From: Clostridium sp. UBA1056
GTDB lineage: Bacteria > Bacillota > Clostridia > Clostridiales > Clostridiaceae
DNA length: 8,573 bases
Direction: 5' to 3'
Assembly: GCA_002316385.1 (NCBI GenBank)
Contig: DCDL01000045.1
Span: 2,025 to 10,597, forward strand
The position numbers and the translations under genes are program-made. The notes under the pieces were generated by a model. It searched no databases and was not told the origin of the DNA. It saw only the letters and a list, made by a program, of their open reading frames with translations. Shown in pieces: positions 1 through 5,629 of this stretch. Every line of letters starts with the position of its first letter. Within the stretch, counting starts at the first letter, position 1.

Positions 1-153
1 AATTAGAAGAACTAAGTTCGAATAACTAAATCCAAGATTTAGATTCTTACTTATTCAAATGGCATTTGCTAACATCAATATTAAAGTACATCTTCAATAT
101 TTTATATAAGATTAGTAATATATTTTGGAGAAAGCCACTTTATAAAAGTATAT

Positions 154-1599
154 CTAGTCAATAGTTAATACTATAGATTTAAGTCTAGTCATAGCTTCTA
201 TACTATACTTGATACCTTGAGTACCCATACCAGAAGATTTAACTCCAGAGAATGGAAAGTGGTCTGGGCCTCTCTCGGATTTATTATTTATTTGAACAAC
301 GCCCACTTCTAATTTATTAGCTACATAGAAAGCATCATTAATATTTTTTGTAAAGACACTAGATTGAAGGCCATACTGTGATCTATTAGCAATTTCAATT
401 GCTTCATCCATATCTTTTACTCTAATTATAGGAAGTACAGGACCAAAAGGTTCTTCCCAAGCAATACGCATATCACTAGTTACCATATCAAAAAGAGTTG
501 GATATATTAAGTTATCATCTCGTTTATACCCATGTAGTAATTTAGCTCCCTTATTTAAAGCATCTTGAATAAGGGCTTCAACAAAATCTGCAGACTTTGT
601 ATCAATCAAAGGAGTAATTTTAGCGCCAGATTCGGGAGAACCGATGGTTAGTTTTTTTACTTCTTCTAATATTTTGGCTGACAGTTCATCAGCAATATCT
701 TCTGTAACTAATACACGTTTAATGGCTGTGCATCTTTGGCCAGCATAGCTATATGCACCTGAAACAATTTCTCTAGCTGTATCATCTAGATCTGCATCCT
801 TAAGTACAATGGCAGCATCCTTTCCACCTAATTCCATTATCATAGGTACCATACCTACAATTTTAGCTATATGTTTACCTACATCTGTAGAGCCTGTAAA
901 ATTGATAAAATTAATATTTTCATTAGTAACGAGATAATCACCTATTTCAGAGGATTTACCTGTAACAGAGCTAAGTACTCCATCGGGAATACCTGCTTCT
1001 TGAAAAATCCGAATAAGATGAAGAGCACTAATAGAACCTTGGGTTGGAGGTTTTAGAATAACACTATTACCACCAATTAAGGCAGGAGCAATTTTAGAAG
1101 CTGATAAATTAATTGGATAATTAAAAGGTGAGATAGCAAGAACTAAGCCAATAGGAACTCTTTGAACTAAACTCATCTTATTCTTTTTAAAGCCAGGAAA
1201 AGTATCTGCTGCTATGGTTTCTCCTTCTAAATTTTTGCCAGCATCTGCAGTAAATCTTATGAAATCTGCAGTACGCTTTACTTCAGAGATAGAAGAGTCA
1301 ATATCCTTTCCTATTTCCATCATGAGAATTTTAGAGAGCTCATCACAATTTTCCTCTAGTAAAGTTGCTGCTCTATGTAAAATTTCAGAACGTTTATTAA
1401 CAGGCATATCACTCCAAGAAATTTGGCTTTCTTTAGCAAACTTTATCATTTGGTCTACATCAGCTTTACTCATTTGAGGTATAGTACCTATAAGGGAGTT
1501 ATCACTAGGGGAAAAAATGTCTATAGTATTTTCAGTTGTCATCCATTGACCATTTACTAAATTGCAATAATGATTTTCTTTTTTTACACATTTGAACAA
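154..1599 (-). CDS. gapN: Non-phosphorylating NADP-dependent glyceraldehyde-3-phosphate dehydrogenase (GapN)
   Basis: A 481-residue aldehyde dehydrogenase superfamily protein. GapN oxidises glyceraldehyde 3-phosphate directly to 3-phosphoglycerate in the cytosol, making NADPH and skipping the ATP-yielding phosphoglycerate kinase step. Visible motifs: SPFNYP with Asn160 (oxyanion hole), KPPTQGS with Lys183 and Thr186 (NADP site), FTGST (234-238), general base Glu256 in MELGGKD, and catalytic Cys290 in GQRCTA. Compared from memory with Streptococcus mutans GapN (about 475 residues) there is a constant +6 offset, and the substrate-phosphate residues Arg109, Tyr161, Arg289 and Arg443 are all present, which separates it from generic aldehyde dehydrogenases. 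The start is TTG at 1599, 7 bases after AGAGGTGA (1614-1607). The upstream ATG at 1619 and the ATG overlapping codon 3 are out of frame, and the next in-frame Met (residue 20) would remove the start of the fold. It lies 88 bases downstream of the DUF2284 gene and may share its transcript. No convincing terminator follows it. Confidence 0.95.
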   Translation of the reverse strand: MFKCVKKENHYCNLVNGQWMTTENTIDIFSPSDNSLIGTIPQMSKADVDQMIKFAKESQISWSDMPVNKRSEILHRAATLLEENCDELSKILMMEIGKDIDSSISEVKRTADFIRFTADAGKNLEGETIAADTFPGFKKNKMSLVQRVPIGLVLAISPFNYPINLSASKIAPALIGGNSVILKPPTQGSISALHLIRIFQEAGIPDGVLSSVTGKSSEIGDYLVTNENINFINFTGSTDVGKHIAKIVGMVPMIMELGGKDAAIVLKDADLDDTAREIVSGAYSYAGQRCTAIKRVLVTEDIADELSAKILEEVKKLTIGSPESGAKITPLIDTKSADFVEALIQDALNKGAKLLHGYKRDDNLIYPTLFDMVTSDMRIAWEEPFGPVLPIIRVKDMDEAIEIANRSQYGLQSSVFTKNINDAFYVANKLEVGVVQINNKSERGPDHFPFSGVKSSGMGTQGIKYSIEAMTRLKSIVLTID

Positions 1600-1620
1600 A
1601 GAAAAATCACCTCTTTCATA

Positions 1621-1649
1621 ATAATATTTAATAACATTATTATTATCAA
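1621..1649 (-). promoter_or_regulatory. Possible sigma-A promoter for gapN
   Basis: On the minus strand, TTGATA (1649-1644) is followed by exactly 17 bases and TATTAT (1626-1621). The match and spacing are good, but the predicted start (about 1613-1615) falls on the edge of the gapN ribosome binding site, leaving almost no leader. The region is also very AT-rich, so chance is possible. If real, gapN can be transcribed independently of the upstream DUF2284 gene. Confidence 0.35.
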
Positions 1650-1687
1650 AGAGATGAGTTTAAATACTATAAATAAAATATTATGTT

Positions 1688-2326
1688 TTAGCTTATATTT
1701 AATACTTCCAAAATTTTTTCTTCAGGAATTTTTGAATTAGAAAGGAGTCCAGAAACACAGGTTACATATTCAGGTTTGGAATCATTACTCCACTGAATTT
1801 TATCATTAACAATATTTTCAATTATTTCAGATACATTGAAACCAAGACTTTCTAGAGAATATCTTAATTTCTTCGGAAATATACAAGACATATTATTACT
1901 ACGAGAACAATTATCGCAAACTAAACATCTTCCAGAAAAGAGAGCTGTAGCATCACTAAAATAAGACTCTAATGAAAGCACCTTATTATCATTAAATTCT
2001 CTAAAACTATAATAAAGACCATTAAAAGTATTAGAAAATTCATCATTACTATTACTTATATCACTATATTTAGTAAGAGAATAATTAACAAGGTTATTTA
2101 ATTCATCCTTAGGGATTTGATTTATATAGGTTTTGCCACTAATGATATAGCAATATTTATATTTAGAAACATATTCTAAATCACTAAAGGATAATGGAGG
2201 ACATGACCATACCTTACTAAATTTATTACAGCTTTCGCAATATTTGTTTATAGTCTTAGGATTATAATATTTTAGTACCTCGTCTATAGTACATTGTTTA
2301 ACAGTATAAGAAACATATTTCATCAT
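1688..2326 (-). CDS. DUF2284 cysteine-rich predicted metal-binding protein
   Basis: A cytosolic protein of 212 residues from the chosen start. It has two cysteine clusters typical of the DUF2284 family: CESC followed by WSCPP near the N-terminus (Cys30, Cys33, Cys42), and GRCLVCDNC...C.FP in the middle (Cys134, Cys137, Cys140, Cys148). The second has the CxxCxxC spacing of ferredoxin-like iron-sulfur ligands. Family members are described only as predicted metal-binding proteins and the biochemical role is unknown, so an iron-sulfur or other metal site is inference. Start choice: a longer reading begins with TTG at 2341, but that codon sits beside the ribosome binding site GAGGTG (2339-2334). 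ATG at 2326 is 7 bases downstream and fits; a second ATG follows directly at 2323. gapN lies 88 bases downstream on the same strand. I could not identify a confident promoter upstream. Confidence 0.85.
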   Translation of the reverse strand: MMKYVSYTVKQCTIDEVLKYYNPKTINKYCESCNKFSKVWSCPPLSFSDLEYVSKYKYCYIISGKTYINQIPKDELNNLVNYSLTKYSDISNSNDEFSNTFNGLYYSFREFNDNKVLSLESYFSDATALFSGRCLVCDNCSRSNNMSCIFPKKLRYSLESLGFNVSEIIENIVNDKIQWSNDSKPEYVTCVSGLLSNSKIPEEKILEVLNIS

Positions 2327-2600
2327 TTTATAACACCTCAATTAATTTTTATCATAGGACAGTTAAGTATAGAATATTTCCCCATACATGAGTTGTATTA
2401 ATGTAGATTCATATCAACATAACATTTTGTTACTAAATTTAAATTTGAAATAGATACTTAACTAGATACAGTGATTTAATTACAACCTATGTAAAGATAA
2501 ATATAAAAGATTCATAAAAGTATATGTTATTACAAAACCATCTAATTCATTATAAATTAAAAATAAAAAAAATCCTATGAAATTATTAAATAAAATAAAA
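2327..2600. other. AT-rich intergenic space without a gene
   Basis: About 270 bases between the DUF2284 start and the DUF378 terminator. No ORF with a ribosome binding site is visible. It contains a perfect 10-base inverted repeat, AGTTAAGTAT (2361-2370) and ATACTTAACT (2454-2463), 83 bases apart. Minus-strand promoter elements for the DUF2284 gene should lie here, but none stands out (a TATACT and a TATGAT hexamer lack good -35 partners). Confidence 0.5.
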
Positions 2601-2620
2601 AAAGCCGCAATTGCGGCTTT
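2591..2620 (-). terminator. Intrinsic terminator of the DUF378 gene
   Basis: A perfect 20-base palindrome, AAAGCCGCAA (2601-2610) with TTGCGGCTTT (2611-2620), lies five bases after the DUF378 stop codon. Read on the minus strand it is followed by a long T-rich tail (T-tracts complementary to 2590-2600). The GC-rich core stands out sharply from its AT-rich surroundings. Intrinsic terminator geometry is clear for the minus strand; the plus-strand side lacks a T tract. Confidence 0.92.
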
Positions 2621-2625
2621 AGGAA

Positions 2626-2850
2626 TTAATCCACATCAGTATATTTACTCTTAGCAAAGAAGGATATAGCATAAAGACCGGCTAATCCTACTATTACATA
2701 AACAATTCTACTAAATGCGCTTATAGCACCGAAGGCACTAGAACCTGCAAATAAAACTGCAACTAAATCAAAGTTAAATAAACCTATTAGTCCCCAGTTT
2801 ACCGCACCAATGATAACTAAAATTAGTGCAATTGAATCTAATACTTTCAT
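2626..2850 (-). CDS. DUF378 small membrane protein (YuzA-like)
   Basis: A 74-residue protein, essentially two transmembrane helices: roughly residues 4-26 (containing the family-typical NWGLIGLFNFDLVA segment) and residues 42-62 (ISAFSRIVYVIVGLAGLYAI). A short charged tail ends KSKYTDVD. This matches the DUF378 family, which includes Bacillus YuzA; its function is unknown. Start choice: ATG at 2850, 7 bases after AAGGAGA (2864-2858). A longer reading from 2895 would place this ribosome binding site inside the gene, adds 15 residues and has no ribosome binding site of its own. The gene is monocistronic: its terminator follows the stop within five bases, and it diverges from the membrane-protein gene at 3042. 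Confidence 0.9.
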   Translation of the reverse strand: MKVLDSIALILVIIGAVNWGLIGLFNFDLVAVLFAGSSAFGAISAFSRIVYVIVGLAGLYAISFFAKSKYTDVD

Positions 2851-2885
2851 AAATACATCTCCTTTTATATAGATTACAGTTGATA

Positions 2886-2915
2886 GTATTACCATTAACT
2901 ATAGTTTTTAAACAA
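2886..2915 (-). promoter_or_regulatory. Candidate promoter for the DUF378 gene
   Basis: On the minus strand, TTGTTT (2915-2910) is followed by 18 bases and TAATAC (2891-2886). The predicted start would give a leader of about 30 bases before the ATG at 2850. The hexamers match imperfectly in an AT-rich region, and other -10-like hexamers are nearby, so this is tentative. Confidence 0.35.
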
Positions 2916-2977
2916 GACAGTATTAGAAATAATATTATTAATATTTTGTGAATAGATAAAAAAAGAGTTATAGTGAG

Positions 2978-3006
2978 TACATTTTTATAGATATATATTA
3001 TATAAT
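2978..3006 (+). promoter_or_regulatory. Candidate promoter for the membrane protein gene at 3042
   Basis: A consensus TATAAT -10 box at 3001-3006 lies 17 bases after a weak -35, TACATT (2978-2983). The predicted start near 3013 gives a leader of about 30 bases, which then carries the GGAGG ribosome binding site. The -10 is persuasive; the -35 is poor. Confidence 0.45.
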
Positions 3007-3041
3007 ACTATTTAGTTATATGAATTGGAGGAAGGGATTAT

Positions 3042-3419
3042 ATGAAAAATATATTTATATTCTTGGGAATTATTGTATTATTTTCGATTGTAGTATTAAG
3101 TATATATACTTTGCTAAAGAAATTTGTACTTGACAAAATAAAAATAAACAAGTGGATAGTGCTAGTAATAGCCTTTATTGGATTTATAGCACCACCATTG
3201 GTATTTCCGACATTACCAGTGATAGTAACAAATTATGTGGTACCAGGTATATCTGCTGTATTATTCTTATGGTTTTGGGATTTGTGTGGTTTTATGAATA
3301 GAGTCCAAAATAAAGTTGCTCAAACTACCTATAATAAGCCTAAGAGTAAAAAAAATGATATAGTTATAAAACCAAAGGCAAAGCCTAATAGAGTTAAAAA
3401 TAATTCTAATAATAAATAA
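3042..3419 (+). CDS. Unrecognised small membrane protein with a lysine-rich tail
   Basis: A 125-residue protein of no family I recognise. Hydropathy suggests three transmembrane helices: about residues 4-25, 38-58 (containing the APPLVFPTLP turn) and 60-84 (ending FLWFWDLCGF). A strongly basic, Lys/Asn-rich and probably disordered tail follows from about 96 to 125 (KPKSKKND...KPKAKPNR...). By the positive-inside rule the tail is likely cytoplasmic, where it could contact nucleic acid or acidic lipid; that is inference only. The start is well supported: GGAGG at 3027-3031, 10 bases before ATG, with a TATAAT box further upstream. It appears monocistronic, diverging from the DUF378 gene and ending at a long bidirectional hairpin. 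Codon use is AT-rich like its neighbours, with no sign of recent transfer. Confidence 0.8.
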   Translation: MKNIFIFLGIIVLFSIVVLSIYTLLKKFVLDKIKINKWIVLVIAFIGFIAPPLVFPTLPVIVTNYVVPGISAVLFLWFWDLCGFMNRVQNKVAQTTYNKPKSKKNDIVIKPKAKPNRVKNNSNNK

Positions 3420-3438
3420 AACATATATTTTAATCAAC

Positions 3439-3486
3439 TAAAGAAGAGGATGTAAGTAATAAATGATACTTACATCCTCTTCTTTA
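3439..3486. terminator. Bidirectional intrinsic terminator between convergent genes
   Basis: A long perfect hairpin: 3439-3458 pairs base for base with 3467-3486 (20 pairs, loop of 8 at 3459-3466). The stem core is GAGGATGTAAGTA with its complement. It lies 20 bases after the stop of the plus-strand membrane protein gene and 18 bases beyond the stop of the minus-strand amidohydrolase gene, so it can serve both. The T tracts are short on both strands (TTCTTT at the stem end), so termination would rely on the unusually long stem. Confidence 0.85.
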
Positions 3487-3504
3487 TAAAGGTATATAAA
3501 TATA

Positions 3505-5109
3505 TTATAAAACCTTTTGTCCATTTATATAAGTTTCTAAAATTTTAGTGTCCTTAATTTTATTTCTATGCACCGAGGTGATGTCTTGAGATAAAACTAC
3601 AAAATCAGCTAGATAATTTGATTTTATCTTACCCTTTATTTCTTCGTCAAAGGACATATAGCTAGGTACTGTAGTATAGGCTTTTAAAGCATCTATGGCA
3701 GTAACGCTTTCATGGATGTTGAAACCACCTTCAGGTTTATTATTTAGGTCTGTTCTATTAACAGCTCCATGAATTCCTTCAATTATACTAAAGCTTTCGA
3801 TAGGAGCATCAGAACTAAATGCTACAGGGATACCCTTTTGTATCATAGAATTAAAGGCATAGCTACTTTTAGTTCTATTTTTACCTACAGCTTTTTCAAC
3901 TATAGGATAATCACTCATAATAAAGGCTGGCTGAACATTAGCTATTACACCAATTTCCTTAAATCTATTTAATAAATGATCATTGGTAAATTGACAGTGA
4001 ACAATAACTGGTCTAAGATTATCTTCATTATCCTTAGATATTTTTTCATAGGAGTTTAATATCATTTCACAAGCTCTGTCACCTATGCCATGTATGATAA
4101 TTTGAAACCCTTGATTAAACCCTTTAGTAATCCAGTTGTCTAATTCATCTTGAGAATAAATACTAATACCATTATCAGAGGTATCCTCATAATTATCTAT
4201 CATAGCTGCAGTACGTGCACCGAGAGAACCATCTTGAAAAAGTTTAAGACCTCCAACTTTGAGGAAGTTACTACCTACCTTTGATTTCAGGCTAAGAGCC
4301 TTAGCTTCTTCTAATAGTTCATCAGTATTAAGACAAAGTTGAAGCGTTATTCTAACTGGAAGTTTACCTTCTTGTTCTAATTCTTTGTAGGCTTGCATTA
4401 AATTAGGTAGGCTCCTACAATGAGTTAAGTCTTCGGTTTGTACAGAGGTTATACCACATTTAATTAGGTCATTGAAGGTACTACAAAGAAAAGCTTTTAT
4501 ATCTTCTACAGGAGTAGGAGGTACTTTACTAAGAGCAATATTTAAAGCATTTTCACGAAGAATTCCGGTAGGGATACCATTTTCTCTGTCGATTGCACCA
4601 CCAGCGGGATTTTCTTTCATTTTGTCTATACCTAATAGCTCAATAGCCTTTGAGTTAATTACTCCAATGTGACCACATATTCTAGAGAATACAATTGGAT
4701 GATCACAAGAGATTTTATCTAGATCATATCTATTAGGAAGTCGTTGTTCTTTAAAATAATTATCATTCCAACCCCTAGAGATTATATATGTATCTTTTGG
4801 AATATTATTTCTAGATATATAAGATCTAACAACTTCTATCATTTCCTCTATAGAGGAGATATTATCTAGTTGTACTGCATTTTTTTGAAATCCATAGTTA
4901 AGTAGATGCATATGTGCATCATTAAACCCTGGAACTACAGTATTACCATTTAAGTCTACAATTTTATACTTATCATTAGAAGATAATGATAAGAGCTCTT
5001 CATTACTTCCTACAGCAATAAATTTGCCATCCCTTACAGCAAAACCTTCATAAATTTTATCATTATCTAAGGATATAACATTTCCATTAATGTATACATC
5101 TATAGACAT
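3505..5109 (-). CDS. Amidohydrolase family 3 metal-dependent hydrolase (YtcJ-like)
   Basis: A 534-residue cytosolic protein, the usual length for YtcJ-type amidohydrolases. The N-terminal (1-60) and C-terminal (about 490-534, ending YINGQKVL) segments form the small beta domain that flanks the TIM barrel. Barrel metal-site motifs: NDAHMH (His66, His68), LKLFQDGS around Lys289, IIHGIGD (His340), IVHCQ (His371) and SSDAP (Asp434). CGHIGVINS (145-153) matches the family's GH..VNS substrate loop. These enzymes hydrolyse amide or related C-N bonds in cyclic or N-acyl substrates; the substrate cannot be told from sequence and the context gives no clue. The start ATG at 5109 is preceded by AAGGTGG (5123-5117), 7 bases away. 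The gene is apparently monocistronic, divergent from the cysS leader and convergent with the gene at 3042. No confident promoter was seen in 5124-5280. Confidence 0.9.
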   Translation of the reverse strand: MSIDVYINGNVISLDNDKIYEGFAVRDGKFIAVGSNEELLSLSSNDKYKIVDLNGNTVVPGFNDAHMHLLNYGFQKNAVQLDNISSIEEMIEVVRSYISRNNIPKDTYIISRGWNDNYFKEQRLPNRYDLDKISCDHPIVFSRICGHIGVINSKAIELLGIDKMKENPAGGAIDRENGIPTGILRENALNIALSKVPPTPVEDIKAFLCSTFNDLIKCGITSVQTEDLTHCRSLPNLMQAYKELEQEGKLPVRITLQLCLNTDELLEEAKALSLKSKVGSNFLKVGGLKLFQDGSLGARTAAMIDNYEDTSDNGISIYSQDELDNWITKGFNQGFQIIIHGIGDRACEMILNSYEKISKDNEDNLRPVIVHCQFTNDHLLNRFKEIGVIANVQPAFIMSDYPIVEKAVGKNRTKSSYAFNSMIQKGIPVAFSSDAPIESFSIIEGIHGAVNRTDLNNKPEGGFNIHESVTAIDALKAYTTVPSYMSFDEEIKGKIKSNYLADFVVLSQDITSVHRNKIKDTKILETYINGQKVL

Positions 5110-5280
5110 ATAATCACCACCTTAATTTAATTAGTATATCTTGTATTTAATCTCATGGAAGCATATGCATATAATAGTCATACTATATAGGTTATTTATT
5201 CTCTAGAATGATATTAAATCCTTTTTATCCTTGTAAAAGGTTTCAATAATTAAGAAATATTAAATAAATTATAGGTTTCT

Positions 5281-5311
5281 TTGGATATATAACTTGTAAA
5301 ATTATTATAAT
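5281..5311 (+). promoter_or_regulatory. Candidate promoter of the cysS leader transcript
   Basis: TATAAT at 5306-5311 is a consensus -10. The best -35 is TTGGAT at 5281-5286, with a slightly long 19-base spacer. Transcription would start near 5318, about 38 bases before the Cys-rich leader ORF, giving a roughly 310-base leader before cysS. The position is exactly where an attenuator transcript should begin. Confidence 0.5.
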
Positions 5312-5355
5312 ATGATAAAATTTAAGTATAAATTATTTTAAAGGAGAACATTATT

Positions 5356-5397
5356 ATGTGTAGATGTTGTTGCTGTTGTGAAATATGTATAATTTAA
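5356..5397 (+). CDS. Cysteine-rich leader peptide of cysS (MCRCCCCCEICII)
   Basis: A 13-codon ORF too short for routine gene calling, encoding MCRCCCCCEICII: Cys at codons 2, 4-8 and 11, seven of thirteen residues. Six Cys codons are TGT and one TGC. Ribosome binding site AAGGAG (5341-5346) is a near-perfect match, 9 bases before ATG, so the ORF is clearly built to be translated. It lies between a TATAAT promoter box and an intrinsic terminator, 233 bases before cysS. By analogy with trp and his leader peptides, and with polycysteine leader ORFs described in mycobacteria, it is best read as a cysteine sensor whose translation, not its product, matters. Alternatives (metal-binding micropeptide, peptide natural product precursor) are less likely given its place before cysS and the overlapping RNA pairings. 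Confidence 0.88.
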   Translation: MCRCCCCCEICII

Positions 5398-5459
5398 CAA
5401 GATACTACTGAGCTATAATAATGTAATTAATAATTGATATAAATTTTAATCGTTATTTA

Positions 5460-5485
5460 AGCTACAGTTAGTTCTGTGGCTTTTT
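5460..5485 (+). terminator. Attenuator terminator in the cysS leader
   Basis: An eight-pair stem, AGCTACAG (5460-5467) with CTGTGGCT (5474-5481, one G-U pair), loop TTAGTT, is followed directly by a T run (5481-5485, then TATATT). An extra A-T pair (5459-5482) can extend it. It lies 62 bases after the leader ORF stop and 145 bases before cysS, so it can only terminate leader transcripts. That is diagnostic of premature-termination control. Confidence 0.88.
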
Positions 5486-5629
5486 ATATTGTATACTGAA
5501 TATAAGTGAAAAATAATAAAGCCAGATGTGATGTAAAGTATAAGTATATTAGGTGAATAATTTATAAGTTACAGAGCGGTAATTACTATGAAAACATTAA
5601 CTATTAGAAATATGTAAAGGAGATATGAA

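Larger units (their letters stand above)
5348..5485 (+). promoter_or_regulatory. Predicted cysteine-responsive ribosome-mediated attenuator of cysS
   Basis: Three mutually exclusive pairings can be drawn. (a) 5348-5358 (ACATTATTATG, covering the leader ORF's AUG) pairs with 5414-5424 (TATAATAATGT): 10 Watson-Crick pairs plus one G-U. (b) 5407-5422 pairs with 5452-5468 (CTG and AGCT with CAG and AGCT, then AT pairs; about 15 pairs, three single-base bulges). (c) The terminator stem is 5460-5467 with 5474-5481. Segment 5408-5422 is shared by (a) and (b); segment 5460-5467 is shared by (b) and (c). Inferred logic: a ribosome stalled at the Cys codons covers segment 1, frees 5408-5422, pairing (b) forms, the terminator cannot, and cysS is transcribed. 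With ample Cys-tRNA the ribosome reaches the stop at 5395-5397 and its leading edge touches 5408, or (a) re-forms, so the terminator folds. I see no T-box consensus between 5318 and 5629. Confidence 0.75.

Noticed and set aside
26..42. Perfect 7-pair hairpin CTAAATC-CAA-GATTTAG as gapN terminator
   Set aside because: It lies over 110 bases beyond the gapN stop, is AT-rich and lacks a T tract, so it may be chance.
871..1477. Plus-strand ORFs within gapN and similar opposite-strand ORFs inside the amidohydrolase and cysS genes
   Set aside because: They lie antisense to strongly recognised genes, lack ribosome binding sites and have no plausible protein features.
2327..2341. TTG start at 2341 for the DUF2284 protein
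   Set aside because: The TTG abuts the GAGGTG ribosome binding site; the ATG at 2326 has proper spacing.
2851..2895. Fifteen-residue N-terminal extension of the DUF378 protein
   Set aside because: It contains the obvious AAGGAGA ribosome binding site for the ATG at 2850 and lacks one of its own.
5161..5172. Palindromes GCATATGC and ATATGCATAT between the divergent amidohydrolase and cysS transcripts
   Set aside because: Short AT-rich self-complementary words of this kind are expected by chance here, with no second copy or promoter aligned to them.
5356..5397. Cys-rich peptide as a metallothionein or modified peptide precursor
   Set aside because: Thirteen residues with no modification or export genes nearby; the overlapping RNA pairings and cysS downstream fit attenuation.
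5588..5617. Nine-codon ORF ending at the cysS ribosome binding site
   Set aside because: No convincing ribosome binding site and no compositional bias such as Cys codons.
5318..5629. T-box riboswitch upstream of cysS
   Set aside because: No AGGGTGGNACCGCG-like antiterminator sequence is present, and the poly-Cys ORF plus terminator explain the leader better.
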